NCBI GenBank assembly: GCA_937887565.1 | Contig: CALABS010000059.1 | Coordinates: forward strand, 62,001-126,000 | Direction: 5' to 3' | DNA from: an uncultured Rhodospirillaceae bacterium | GTDB lineage: Bacteria > Pseudomonadota > Alphaproteobacteria > Rhodospirillales > Magnetospirillaceae | Length of the DNA stretch: 64,000 bases | Shown here: in pieces, positions 45,000 through 53,343 of the stretch | Layout of the letters: every line of letters begins with the position of its first letter | Position numbering within the stretch: position 1 is the first letter of the stretch | Position numbers and translations under genes: made by a program | Notes under the pieces: generated by a model | The model's database searches: none | Told to the model about the DNA's origin: nothing | The model's input: only the letters and a program-made list of their open reading frames with translations

Positions 45000-45611
45000 A
45001 TGAAGAGGAAGGGTTGGGTGATGGCCGCCGGCTTCGCGGCGGCGCTGGCCGCCGTCAACGTGGTCATGGTGCCGGGGCTGAAGGCGGCCGATCCGGTGGC
45101 GGAGGAGGAACGCCAAGTCACGGGGCGGTTCCTGCTGGAGACCCATGACGGCCAACGGGTCACCGCCGACAGCTTCGAGGGCTCGCTGCGGCTGATGGCC
45201 TTCGGCTACACGTTCTGCCCCGACGTCTGCCCCACCGCCCTGTCGGTCATGGCCGCCGCCCTCGACGAGCTGGGTCCCGACGCCGAGCAGGTGATCCCCA
45301 TGTTCGTGACGGTGGACCCCGAGCGCGACACCAAGGAGCGGCTGAAGGAATATGTCGGCTCGTTCGGGCCCCGCTTCATCGGCCTCACCGGCAACCGCGC
45401 CATGATCGACGGCGCGGCGCGGCAATTCAAGGTCAGCTACACGATCCATCCGCCCGCGCCGGGCGACGATCCCGATATCTACGTGGTGGACCACTCGGCG
45501 GGCATCTACATCATGGGACGCGACGGCCAGTTCCTCGCCCGCCTGTCCCACACGTCCTCGGCCCGCGACGTCTCGGACCGCATCCGCCAGATCCTGGCGC
45601 GCGGAGGCTGA
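45000..45611 (+). CDS. Sco1/SenC-family copper chaperone
   Basis: A 203-residue thioredoxin-fold protein anchored by an N-terminal hydrophobic segment. The copper ligands are CPDVC (in FGYTFCPDVCPTALS) and the His in VVDHSAGIY. Sco proteins load CuA sites of oxidases, and some nos clusters have one for NosZ. I chose ATG 45000, behind AGGAGA; the frame runs upstream to 44919 without a plausible start. It is divergent from nosZ, sharing an FNR-type box, and is followed 4 bp later by the TlpA-like gene. Confidence 0.93.
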   Translation: MKRKGWVMAAGFAAALAAVNVVMVPGLKAADPVAEEERQVTGRFLLETHDGQRVTADSFEGSLRLMAFGYTFCPDVCPTALSVMAAALDELGPDAEQVIPMFVTVDPERDTKERLKEYVGSFGPRFIGLTGNRAMIDGAARQFKVSYTIHPPAPGDDPDIYVVDHSAGIYIMGRDGQFLARLSHTSSARDVSDRIRQILARGG

Positions 45612-45615
45612 CGCC

Positions 45616-46179
45616 ATGCACCGCCGCACCTTCGTCCTGGCCGCCGCCGCCCTGGCGGCCTGGCGGCCCGCCTGGGGCAAGAAGGCGGAACAAGGGCTGT
45701 TCATCGCCGCCCGGCCACAGCCGCTGCCGCCCCTGTCCATCGCCGACGGCGACGGCCGCCCGGTCGAGCTTCAGTTCCCCCTGGTGCTCAATCTGTGGGC
45801 CAGTTGGTGCCTGCCCTGCGTGGCGGAACTGCCGGCGCTCGACCGCCTCAAACCCGACGCCGACAGGCTGGGCGTGAGCGTGGTGGCGCTGTCCATCGAC
45901 CGCGCCGGGGCGGCCGCCGTCCGTCCGGCCTTCGCGCGGATCGGCGTCAAGAACCTCGCCATCCATACCGACGACACCCGCCAAGCCGCCGAGGCGCTGA
46001 AGGTCTCCGTCCTGCCGGTCACCATCCTGGCCGATCGCGATCGCCGCGAGGTGGCGCGCTTTGTCGGGCCCGCGGCCTGGGACCAGGCCGGCGGGCTGAT
46101 GGCGGCGCTGGCCGAGGGCCGCGCCGTCACCCCGGACATGGCCCCGCCGCTGGTGAACCACCGGGCGGCGGCACCCTAG
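45616..46179 (+). CDS. TlpA/ResA-like periplasmic thioredoxin
   Basis: A 187-residue protein with an N-terminal signal (RRTFVLAAAALAAWRPAWG) and a thioredoxin fold whose active site is WASWCLPC; the cis-Pro loop is SVLPVT. Such reductases keep copper-site or haem-site cysteines reduced in the periplasm. It is 4 bp after the Sco gene, so the two probably act together on a CuA site, which in this context would be that of NosZ. The ~20-residue C-terminal tail is unrecognised. Confidence 0.9.
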   Translation: MHRRTFVLAAAALAAWRPAWGKKAEQGLFIAARPQPLPPLSIADGDGRPVELQFPLVLNLWASWCLPCVAELPALDRLKPDADRLGVSVVALSIDRAGAAAVRPAFARIGVKNLAIHTDDTRQAAEALKVSVLPVTILADRDRREVARFVGPAAWDQAGGLMAALAEGRAVTPDMAPPLVNHRAAAP

Positions 46180-46187
46180 CCTCCGTC

Positions 46188-46637
46188 TCAGTGCCCCTTG
46201 GCCATGGGTGCCATGGCGCCCATGGCCTTGACCGGCATCGCCACCTCGATCGCCCCGGCCTTCTCGAAGGTCAGGGTCACGGGGACGGTGTCGCCCTCGG
46301 TCAGCGGCGCGTGCAGGCCCATGAACATGACGTGGTCGCCGCCGGGCTTGAGCTCGGCGCGGCCGCCGGCCGGCACGGCGATGAAATCCACCCGCCGCAT
46401 CATCATCACGTCGCCGTCCTTGACGTGGGTGTGCAGTTCGACCTTCTTCGAGACGGTCGCCGCCGCGCCGACCAGGCGGTCATCCTGGGTGCCGGTGTTG
46501 GTGATGGTCAGGAAACCGGCGCCCGACTGGGCCATCCTGGGCGAGGCGCGCAGGAAGGCGTCGGACACCTGGATGTCGGCGGCGGCGCACGGAAAGGCGA
46601 TCATCGCCGCGACGGCGGCGCTGAGAATGGTCTTCAT
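46188..46637 (-). CDS. PCuAC-family periplasmic copper chaperone (copy 1)
   Basis: A 149-residue exported protein (signal residues 1-20). The Cu(I) motif H-x10-M-x21-H-x-M is present in VELHTHVKDGDVMMMR and PGGDHVMFMGL. PCuAC proteins pass copper to CuA sites, often with Sco. It lies 42 bp after the DUF2946-like gene on the same strand, forming a two-gene operon, and its stop is 8 bp from that of the TlpA-like gene, which converges on it. A second copy is at 52717. Confidence 0.94.
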   Translation of the reverse strand: MKTILSAAVAAMIAFPCAAADIQVSDAFLRASPRMAQSGAGFLTITNTGTQDDRLVGAAATVSKKVELHTHVKDGDVMMMRRVDFIAVPAGGRAELKPGGDHVMFMGLHAPLTEGDTVPVTLTFEKAGAIEVAMPVKAMGAMAPMAKGH

Positions 46638-46679
46638 GAAACGGATCCCTTTGATTTCAGGCGGATACGGCGAAGGCGC

Positions 46680-47096
46680 TCAGGCGGCCGGAGGCGCGCG
46701 CGGAAGCTTGTGAAGGGAGGCTTCCCGGCCGGCGGCCCGTGGCGTGTCCACGGCGTCGAAGGTCCCTGCCGCATCCCTGGTGGGGATGTGAAGTGTTTGG
46801 GGCGGCAGTGCCCCCTTGGCCAGACTCGCCACCTGACAGATCAGGCAGCAGCCGTCGCCCTTCGAGGAAGTCTCCCCGCCCGGGATCAACGGATCCTCTC
46901 CGGGCTGGGGAACGTGACAGATGAACGCGCCCAAGGGCCCCAGCGCCAGGGCGTTCGACACCTGGGCCATCAGCCCCAAGGCCGGCGTCGCCGACTGGAG
47001 CGCGAAGCCCGCGAGGACGAGCGCGACCGCCAGCTCGCGCACGGCGCCGTGCCCGAGAAGGGTTCGCATCCATCCTTGCCAGTGGTATCGCCGCAT
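46680..47096 (-). CDS. DUF2946-like exported protein (copy 1)
   Basis: A 138-residue protein. After the start MRRYHWQGWMRT comes one hydrophobic segment (about residues 20-40), then a small periplasmic part containing ICHVPQPGED and CCLICQVASL. The pattern of a single Cys followed by a CxxC about 25 residues later is shared with the protein at 53418 and is like DUF2946 proteins, which often sit in copper operons. I chose ATG 47096. Its promoter region holds an FNR-type box, and PCuAC copy 1 follows. Function is unproven; metal binding by the cysteines is inference. Confidence 0.75.
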   Translation of the reverse strand: MRRYHWQGWMRTLLGHGAVRELAVALVLAGFALQSATPALGLMAQVSNALALGPLGAFICHVPQPGEDPLIPGGETSSKGDGCCLICQVASLAKGALPPQTLHIPTRDAAGTFDAVDTPRAAGREASLHKLPRAPPAA

Positions 47097-47144
47097 GGGC
47101 CGTTCCTCCACCGTGCATGCTGGCGGGCGGGCGGGCACGACGCT

Positions 47145-47158
47145 TTGACGGTGATCAA
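47145..47158. promoter_or_regulatory. FNR-type box between DUF2946/PCuAC operon and MCP gene
   Basis: TTGACGGTGATCAA matches the FNR consensus TTGAT-N4-ATCAA at nine of ten positions. The centre is 55 bp upstream of the DUF2946-like start (minus strand) and 84 bp upstream of the chemotaxis gene (plus strand), so either or both may be oxygen-controlled. Confidence 0.65.
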
Positions 47159-47235
47159 GAGGCGTGGACGGCGGGCAAGCGGGCGTGCATAGTTCCCTCG
47201 GGGGTTCGATCGCTTATCGAGGGGGAAGGACCGCG

Positions 47236-48606
47236 ATGGCCGACAACGATACCACCCTGGGGTCCTCCATCGGCGGCATTTGGAGCCAGCTGGCGGCGGT
47301 TTCGACCGACATCGCCAACATCTCGGCCCATTTCCAGGAACAGTCGCGCAAGGTCGAATCGCTCAGCGTGGCGGCCAACGGGCTCGCCTCCGCCAACAGC
47401 AAGATCGGCGAGACCGCGGAGTTGGCCAAGCAGGTCTCGGACACGGTGGGCGATCTGACCGAATCGTCGCGCGCCACCCTGCAGGAGGCCAAGGACCAGA
47501 TCCAGGCGCTGGTGGACGGGGTGCGGCGCACCGAGGAGCACCTCGCCGCCCTGGTGGAGGCGCTGTCGCATGTGGGCGGCGTCGCCGACCGCATCGAGGG
47601 CATCGCGCGCCAGACCCGCATGCTGGCGCTCAACGCCACCATCGAGGCGGCCCGCGCCGGCGAGATGGGCAAGGGATTCGCGGTGGTCGCCAACGAGGTG
47701 AAAAGCCTGGCCGCCCAGACCAGCGACGCCACCCACGTCATCGCCGACATGGTCCAGCAACTGGCCGACCTCAGCGGCCGCGTCGGCGACGAGAACGCCG
47801 CCAGCCTGGGCCGGGTCGATTCGGTGATGACCGCCACCGACAACATGGGCGACGCGGTGGACGACCTGCAGACCCTGTTCGGCCTGCTGGAAAGCCATAT
47901 CGCCGAGATCGTCGAGACCGGCCATTCCGGCGACAGCGACCGCGCCCAGGTCGCCAACGACATCGCCGGCATCAGCACCGACATTACCGAGGAAACCGAC
48001 CAGCTGGCCGGCGCCACCGGTCATCTCGACCGCCTGATGGGCGACACCGAGACGCTGATCGCCCTCGCCTTCGCCCAGGGGCTGGACCTGCCCGACGCGC
48101 CCTTCATCCGCATGGCCCAGGAGGCGGCCGGCCGGGTGTCGGCGCTGTTCGCGGAGGCGGTGGACCAGGGCCGGATCGGGCTCGACGACCTGTTCGACGA
48201 GGCCTACCGCCCGATCGCCGGCACCGAGCCGCGCCAGGTCCTGGCCCGCTTCACCGAGTTCACCGACGCCACCCTGCCCGCCATCCAGGAACCGCTGCTG
48301 GCCGCGGACCGCCGCATCGTGTTCTGCGTCGCCGTCGACCGCAACGGCTACCTGCCGACCCACAACGCCCGCTACTCCCAGCCCCAGCGCCCGGGCGACG
48401 CCGACTGGAACACCGCCAACTGCCGCAACCGCCGCGTCTTCGACGACGCGGCCGGCCTGGCGGCGGCCCGCAACACCGCCCCCTTCCTGCTCAAGACCTA
48501 TCGCCGCGACATGGGCGGCGGCCAGACCGCCATGATGAAGGACTGCTCGGCCCCGATCACCGTCAAGGGCCGGCACTGGGGCGCCTTCAGGATGGGATAC
48601 CTGTAG
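47236..48606 (+). CDS. Soluble methyl-accepting chemotaxis protein, reversed architecture
   Basis: A 456-residue cytoplasmic receptor without membrane segments. The signalling domain is in the N-terminal half: the hairpin tip is RIEGIARQTRMLALNATIEAA followed by GKGFAVVANEVKSLA. The C-terminal ~150 residues are a sensor-like domain (VFCVAVDRNGYLPTHNARYSQ, NCRNRRVFDD and TYRRDMGGG), which I recall from other alphaproteobacterial soluble receptors. It probably senses a cytoplasmic signal such as redox or metabolic state. ATG 47236 is taken as the start; an FNR-type box lies 84 bp upstream. Confidence 0.92.
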   Translation: MADNDTTLGSSIGGIWSQLAAVSTDIANISAHFQEQSRKVESLSVAANGLASANSKIGETAELAKQVSDTVGDLTESSRATLQEAKDQIQALVDGVRRTEEHLAALVEALSHVGGVADRIEGIARQTRMLALNATIEAARAGEMGKGFAVVANEVKSLAAQTSDATHVIADMVQQLADLSGRVGDENAASLGRVDSVMTATDNMGDAVDDLQTLFGLLESHIAEIVETGHSGDSDRAQVANDIAGISTDITEETDQLAGATGHLDRLMGDTETLIALAFAQGLDLPDAPFIRMAQEAAGRVSALFAEAVDQGRIGLDDLFDEAYRPIAGTEPRQVLARFTEFTDATLPAIQEPLLAADRRIVFCVAVDRNGYLPTHNARYSQPQRPGDADWNTANCRNRRVFDDAAGLAAARNTAPFLLKTYRRDMGGGQTAMMKDCSAPITVKGRHWGAFRMGYL

Positions 48607-48642
48607 GAAAGCCGTCGATGTTCGCCGCCCCCCTCCACCCGG

Positions 48643-50589
48643 TCACGCCAGCCCCAGCCCCTTGCCGAAGGCCGAGGTGAAGCTATCGGCGTCCTCGTCC
48701 TGCAGGACGCGACCGAAGGCGGCGGTGGTCTTGGGGCCGATCCAGTGGTCGACCTTGAGGTCGGCGCCCAGGCCGTTCAGGGTCTCCTGCAGCACGCCCG
48801 CCTCGACCTTGGGCGCCCGGGTGTCGGCGGGATCGCGGAACAGCGGGCCGAAGATTGCATGGGTCTGTTTTTCCAGCCCGTCCACATTGCCTGTCTTCCG
48901 GGCGTTGCGGGCGAAGGTGTTGAAGCGGCCCAGCGCCAGGGCGTTTTCCACCTTCGGCGCGCCGACGCGGCCGACGGCGTTCTTGAGCGCGAAGTCGGTC
49001 CTGGGGCCGTACTGGCCGTCCTCGAGCAGCGGCGCCTGCCTGGTGTAGGGGCCCCAGGCCTCGCTGCGCTTGGGCATGGGCTGCCGGCCCAGCATGTTGA
49101 GGCCGCGCTGCAGCCCCTTGACCGCGTCCACCACGCCGTCGAGCCCGGCGGCATCGGCCACCCTCTGGCCGATGCGGCCCGAGGCCTGGTAGAGGTCCTC
49201 GCCCTGGGGGGTGCGCGGCGGCGTCGGCTGTTCGGGGAGGACGACGCGGGCCACCGGCTCGACCGGCTTGCCGCCGTCATATGTCTGCTCGTCGTCGCCA
49301 TAGACGTGGGTGTGCCAGTCCTGGACCTTCTCGTAGGCCAGAGCCTTCTGGGTATCGCCCGACCGCCAGCCGCGAAAGCCGGCCTGGGCGTGCCCGAGCA
49401 CGTCCTTCATCTCGCCCTCGGTCCAGGCCTCCACCGGCTTGACCAACGCGGCCTCGCCGGGATTGGCCAGCGGTGCGGCCGCCCTCTCGGCGATGGCGGC
49501 GGCGCGGGGATCGCGTGTGGTCGCGCTTTGTTCCTGCTCCGCGGTGGCCCGAGCCTCGGCGGCAAGGCCGCCGACTTCTCCGGCCGAGGCGATCTGGACG
49601 CCCTTGCCCAGGCCGGAGCCGTTGGCCTCGATGTCGTCCGTCTTGGCCTTCAGGAAGTCGGCCAGGGACATCTGCTGGCGGTGCGCGTCCTCGGCGCCGA
49701 TGCGCGGGGCGCCGCCCGGCAGCTTGCCGGGATCGGGGTGGCGCGGCGGCACGTCGGGTGCGTTTTGCAGTGACGCCTCGGGATCCTGATCCTCGTCGAT
49801 GGGCGGCAGGGGATCGTAGAGGTTGCGGTGGACGCCGTCGGCGGCGTCGCCGAAGGCCGCGCTGCCGGCGTTGATTTCCTGCCAGGGGACGGGTTTGTCG
49901 GGATAAGCCTTTTCCAGCCCGCCGCCCGCGATGGCCCTGGCGAGGGCGTCGAGGCCATGGGACTGGATGTCGCGCGCCGGCGACACCGGCAGGTCATCGA
50001 CATTTTCGCCGTTCACCACGGCGGGGCCGCTCATGGCCTTGACCGCGCCGATATGGGTGCCGATGCGCGACACCTTGTCGTCGGCCATCCGGTAGTTGAC
50101 GGCGTCCAGCTTGGCGGCATGGGCGGGGTCGTATTTTTCGCCACCGGTGCGGGTGCGCTCGATCAGTTCCTTGCCGCCGAAACTGTTGAAGGAGGTGCTG
50201 GAGACGACTTCGGGCTTGCCACTGGCTTTGCCGACATCGTAGGCCATGGCTTGGGCAAGCCCGCCGCCAAGGGAGTGGCCGGTGAAGGAGACCTTTTTCC
50301 CGTTTCTGGCATATTCTGCAGCGTTCTCCCGCATCTTCTGGGCAGCTTCACTCCCATACTGCCGCTTGCCGAGATTGACGTCGGCGAGCGCGTCGCGTCC
50401 ATCCTCGGTGCCGGCGATCACGTAATGGCGCTCGCCATTGGGGCCGTCGATGGCGGCGCCCTTGAAGCCGGTGACGGGATCGACATAGTGCTGGGCCACC
50501 TTGTAGCCCGGAGGCAGCGGCCGGGTCCCATAGGCGGCGGCGGCCAGGTCGAACTGGAGGCGATGGCTGTTGTTGGCCTTTTGTTCCAT
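48643..50589 (-). CDS. Lipase-fold protein with C-terminal peptidoglycan-binding-like modules
   Basis: A 648-residue protein with no signal peptide. The N-terminal ~210 residues look like a class 3 lipase: the nucleophile elbow is FTGHSLGGGLAQAMAYD with Ser106, preceded by HYVIAGTEDGRDALADV. The middle is Pro-rich and variable. The C-terminal ~170 residues hold two segments like peptidoglycan-binding domain 1 (LQRGLNMLG...DGQYGPRTDFALKNAV and LQETLNGLG...DHWIGPKTTAAFGRVL). A leaderless lipase with wall-binding parts, paired with a lipoprotein gene 13 bp upstream, resembles secreted lipase effectors, but no secretion system is in the window. Confidence 0.75.
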   Translation of the reverse strand: MEQKANNSHRLQFDLAAAAYGTRPLPPGYKVAQHYVDPVTGFKGAAIDGPNGERHYVIAGTEDGRDALADVNLGKRQYGSEAAQKMRENAAEYARNGKKVSFTGHSLGGGLAQAMAYDVGKASGKPEVVSSTSFNSFGGKELIERTRTGGEKYDPAHAAKLDAVNYRMADDKVSRIGTHIGAVKAMSGPAVVNGENVDDLPVSPARDIQSHGLDALARAIAGGGLEKAYPDKPVPWQEINAGSAAFGDAADGVHRNLYDPLPPIDEDQDPEASLQNAPDVPPRHPDPGKLPGGAPRIGAEDAHRQQMSLADFLKAKTDDIEANGSGLGKGVQIASAGEVGGLAAEARATAEQEQSATTRDPRAAAIAERAAAPLANPGEAALVKPVEAWTEGEMKDVLGHAQAGFRGWRSGDTQKALAYEKVQDWHTHVYGDDEQTYDGGKPVEPVARVVLPEQPTPPRTPQGEDLYQASGRIGQRVADAAGLDGVVDAVKGLQRGLNMLGRQPMPKRSEAWGPYTRQAPLLEDGQYGPRTDFALKNAVGRVGAPKVENALALGRFNTFARNARKTGNVDGLEKQTHAIFGPLFRDPADTRAPKVEAGVLQETLNGLGADLKVDHWIGPKTTAAFGRVLQDEDADSFTSAFGKGLGLA

Positions 50590-50602
50590 TGGTGATTTCC
50601 AT

Positions 50603-51646
50603 TCATCGTTGCGGCTTCAGCTGCGTGCGGTCGGCGGCGCAGACATCGGCCAGTTTCAGGGTTGTGTTTTTCCACTTTTCGTAATCGGTGTATTTGGGTG
50701 CGCTGACAAATGCCACCTTGCAGCCGTCGGGCGACAGCGCCGCGGTGTCGTGAATGAACCCGTCAACCAGCCGCCACAGCATGCCATGGGTGTAGAGGTT
50801 GAGCCCGGTATCCAGGTTGCCGCTGCGCGGGATGACCCGGTGGTCCATCACGACCCCGACCTTGCTGGGCAGCACGAAGGTGTTCTTGAATTCCGGTAGG
50901 CAGACCTCTTCCGTGCGGCCGTCGGGCCACAGCCAATAAGCGGTATAACAGTTCTTTCCCTCGAAGTGCTGCCAGTCCCAGCCGCACCAAGTCAGGTAAT
51001 AGGCTTGGCGATGGGCGTAATAGCGAGAGCATTTCGAACCAATGCCCTTTTCCATGATTGGCGTTGTGATCCTCAGTCCATTTGGGGCGACAAGGACACC
51101 CTTGGTGCGCCCGTCATCGCCCGGGCGGTTCCCTCTTGGCCCGAACAAAAGTGCGCCGTGCTCCGGGTGCAGATACTTAACCACCCGATCCCGGAACTCG
51201 CCCTGGCGCACCACGTCCTCGCAGCTGTGGACGTTCGTCGTCATCTCGTCCGGAATACCCCAAGGGCGCACAGCCCTTTCCCGGCCGAGCGGACCGAAAA
51301 CCTCCACATTCTGGCCGTGGCGGTCATAGGCTTCATAGCTGACATTGCCGGTGAACGGGTCGTAGCAGAGCTGGCCGCGGGGATCGAGGCCGTCCGGCGG
51401 TGTGTAGGCTTCGACCGTATTGGCCTCGGTGTCCCAGATGGCGATGGTCCGGCTGCCATTGAGCTCCGCGAAGGTGATGACCCGGGTGTTGTCCATCCAG
51501 GCCATCGAGCCGTCGTCGGGCGAGCCGGTGACCCCCGAATCCAGCACATAATCCGGCAGCGGCGGCGGCGCGTCGTCGCCGCAGGCCCCGAGCGACAGCA
51601 GCGCCGCCAGGATCAGAACCGGTCTTTTCGGGTTGTCGAACACGGG
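50603..51646 (-). CDS. Periplasmic lipoprotein, unknown family; possible immunity partner
   Basis: A 347-residue lipoprotein. I start it at GTG 51646, which places the lipobox LGAC at residue 21 after a short signal; an ATG at 51682 would add 12 residues. The mature protein begins GDDAPPPLPDYVLDSG. It is rich in Trp, Tyr and paired cysteines (SKCSRYYAH, TWCGWDWQHFEGKNCYTAYW, EEVCLPEF), and the spacing of short beta-like repeats suggests a propeller. It precedes the lipase-like gene by 13 bp in one operon. Lipoprotein immunity proteins are known for type VI lipase effectors, so that role is possible. No family was recognised. Confidence 0.7.
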   Translation of the reverse strand, partial: PVFDNPKRPVLILAALLSLGACGDDAPPPLPDYVLDSGVTGSPDDGSMAWMDNTRVITFAELNGSRTIAIWDTEANTVEAYTPPDGLDPRGQLCYDPFTGNVSYEAYDRHGQNVEVFGPLGRERAVRPWGIPDEMTTNVHSCEDVVRQGEFRDRVVKYLHPEHGALLFGPRGNRPGDDGRTKGVLVAPNGLRITTPIMEKGIGSKCSRYYAHRQAYYLTWCGWDWQHFEGKNCYTAYWLWPDGRTEEVCLPEFKNTFVLPSKVGVVMDHRVIPRSGNLDTGLNLYTHGMLWRLVDGFIHDTAALSPDGCKVAFVSAPKYTDYEKWKNTTLKLADVCAADRTQLKPQR

Positions 51647-52144
51647 CGTGCGCCTACTCCAGGGGTTAAGTGCTTGGCACATTACAAGAACAGCGGGCGC
51701 TCGTCAAGCGTTCCTATCACCCCCCACAATATGGTATATATACCTGCGCCCGGCGTCTCGCGGCGTGCCGAATGGCGTGGGACGCCGCCTCGACAGGGAA
51801 GCCGTGGAACTCCCGCCCTCCCCTATCGAGAGCGTCGTTCTGGGTCTTGAGCAGACGGTGGCTTTCTGCGAATGGGCGCGGCGACATCGGTCTTCACGCT
51901 GCGGGAGCCTGACCACAGCCCGTGCCCGCCATCCGCTGGCAGGGGCTATTCCTAGAGGCTCGACCCGAGTGGGAAGCGCGTGCCGAAGCACCAGAAGGCG
52001 CTGCCGCAAGCCGCTGATTTTCAGGAAGATATCGGGCCCGAGAAGATTGACGCGCCGTAGTGGTGGAAGGTGAAAACTGGCAGGCGGAAAACCAAAGGGC
52101 TGCCCGGGACGACACTTCCGATCTGTCAGGGTAGAATTCCTACC
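51647..52144. other. Gene-free region upstream of the kdpC remnant
   Basis: No ORF here has recognisable content in any frame. The start of the region includes an AT-rich promoter-like stretch (ATATGGTATATATACC, about 51729-51744), which may drive the lipoprotein gene. The rest looks like decayed DNA continuing into the kdpC remnant. Confidence 0.5.
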
Positions 52145-52570
52145 CGGTCTCAGCCGAGCAGCTGACGCTCTTCCCAGACAGGCCAAGAGCAGCCTGATTG
52201 AACGGTGGGCGGCTCGACCCTGATCGGCCCCATCTATTTCCACGGACGTCCCTCGGCGGCGGACGGAGGTTTTGACGCGGCCAATTCCGGCGGCGGCAAT
52301 CTGGCTCCATCCAGCCGCGAGCTGGTCGACGACGTGGCCGCCCGCGTCGTCTCCGAACGCAAGGCCAATCCCGACGAAAAGGGGCCGGTGACCGCCGATC
52401 TGATGACGGCCTCGGTATCGGGCATCGGCCCCCACATCTCCCCCGCCACCACCGCCTATCAGGTCAAGCGGGTTGTGGCCAGCCCGATCAGCTACGACGA
52501 GCCCTTGGACTCGGCCAACCGGCGCGAGCTTGCCCGGTTCGTCCAGACTCTGCTCGACATCACCGAGCTG
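52145..52570 (+). pseudogene. kdpC: kdpC remnant (K+-transporting ATPase subunit C)
   Basis: Pieces of KdpC occur in order but in different frames: QLTLFP, then RQAKSSLIER (about 52160-52200), then from 52205 the long block GGSTLIGPIYFHGRPSAADG, AANSGGGNLAPSSRELVDDV and GIGPHISPATTAYQVKRV. The N-terminal membrane helix and the C-terminal GEPRVNV-type end are not found, and at least two frameshifts separate the parts. kdpA and kdpB are absent. The frame from 52205 stays open to 52720 but after about residue 110 it no longer resembles KdpC. Confidence 0.75.
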
Positions 52571-52716
52571 GGTGGAGGAGCGCGGAAGCCCCAGCCGGGT
52601 CGAGGCCACCAGTTTCCATGTGCCGTATCCGCAGGTGCGCGACCTTGGCCTGCCCAATGTCAATTCGCTGCTTGCGACGATACGCTAGCATCCGCGTCGG
52701 CTGCCAAAGGAGATGG

Positions 52717-53169
52717 ATGATGTCGGCTCCCCTTCGTACGCTGATTGCGGTGCTGAGCATCGTCCTGTCCTCGGCCGCGCTGGCGAACGCCGAGGTATCC
52801 GTCCAAGACCCGTGGTCACGGGCGACGGCGCGGACGGCGACGACGGGGGCCGTCTACTTCACCCTGGTCAATCGGAATGGTGAGGCGGATAGGTTGGTGG
52901 CCGCGGCTTCCTCCGCCGCGAAAACCGTCGAGCTACACACCCACCTCGAAGAGGACGGCGTCCTCAGGATGCGGCCGGTGGAGGGTGTCGACGTCCCGGC
53001 GGCGGGACAGGTGTCGTTTCGGCCCGGCGGTTTGCACGTCATGTTGATTGGCTTGAGGTCGCCCCTGAAGGAGGGGAAGACCGTCCCGGTGACGTTGACC
53101 TTCGAAAAGACGGGGACGGTCACCGTCGAGGCGCGCATCCTTCCGGTGGGAGCGCGCCCGCCGAACTGA
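52717..53169 (+). CDS. PCuAC-family periplasmic copper chaperone (copy 2)
   Basis: A 150-residue exported protein starting with ATGATG behind AAAGGAG. The signal is MMSAPLRTLIAVLSIVLSS, ending in ANA. The Cu(I) motif is intact: VELHTHLEEDGVLRMR and PGGLHVMLIGL. It is clearly paralogous to copy 1 (shared LTFEKxG, VPVTLTF and the motif) but diverged elsewhere. It lies 248 bp upstream of the FNR-box-controlled ABC operon and in the same direction, so it may be a separate unit feeding the same system. Confidence 0.93.
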   Translation: MMSAPLRTLIAVLSIVLSSAALANAEVSVQDPWSRATARTATTGAVYFTLVNRNGEADRLVAAASSAAKTVELHTHLEEDGVLRMRPVEGVDVPAAGQVSFRPGGLHVMLIGLRSPLKEGKTVPVTLTFEKTGTVTVEARILPVGARPPN

Positions 53170-53343
53170 CACCGGAGAGATCGACGGCGTGGGATGAGAA
53201 GCGGTCGAACGCTCCGCCGTCAGCGCAAGATCGCCACGTGGAGGATGGCCGTGAGCCTGGGTGGAGGGGCCGACCGGCACCACAGGCTGCACGGCAACGA
53301 TCCCGTCCGCGAATGATCTGGCCGCCAATTTCGCTTTTCCGGT

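Noticed and set aside
48643..50589. Lipase-like protein as the RTX substrate of the orphan HlyC
   Set aside because: It has no GGxGxDxxx nonapeptide repeats and lies 45 kb from the acyltransferase gene.
51704..52663. 319-codon minus-strand frame over the kdpC remnant
   Set aside because: Arg/Gly-rich translation without any recognisable block, whereas KdpC blocks are seen on the plus strand.
52473..52688. 71-codon plus-strand frame after the kdpC remnant
   Set aside because: No KdpC C-terminal motif or other family was recognisable, and no ribosome site precedes it.
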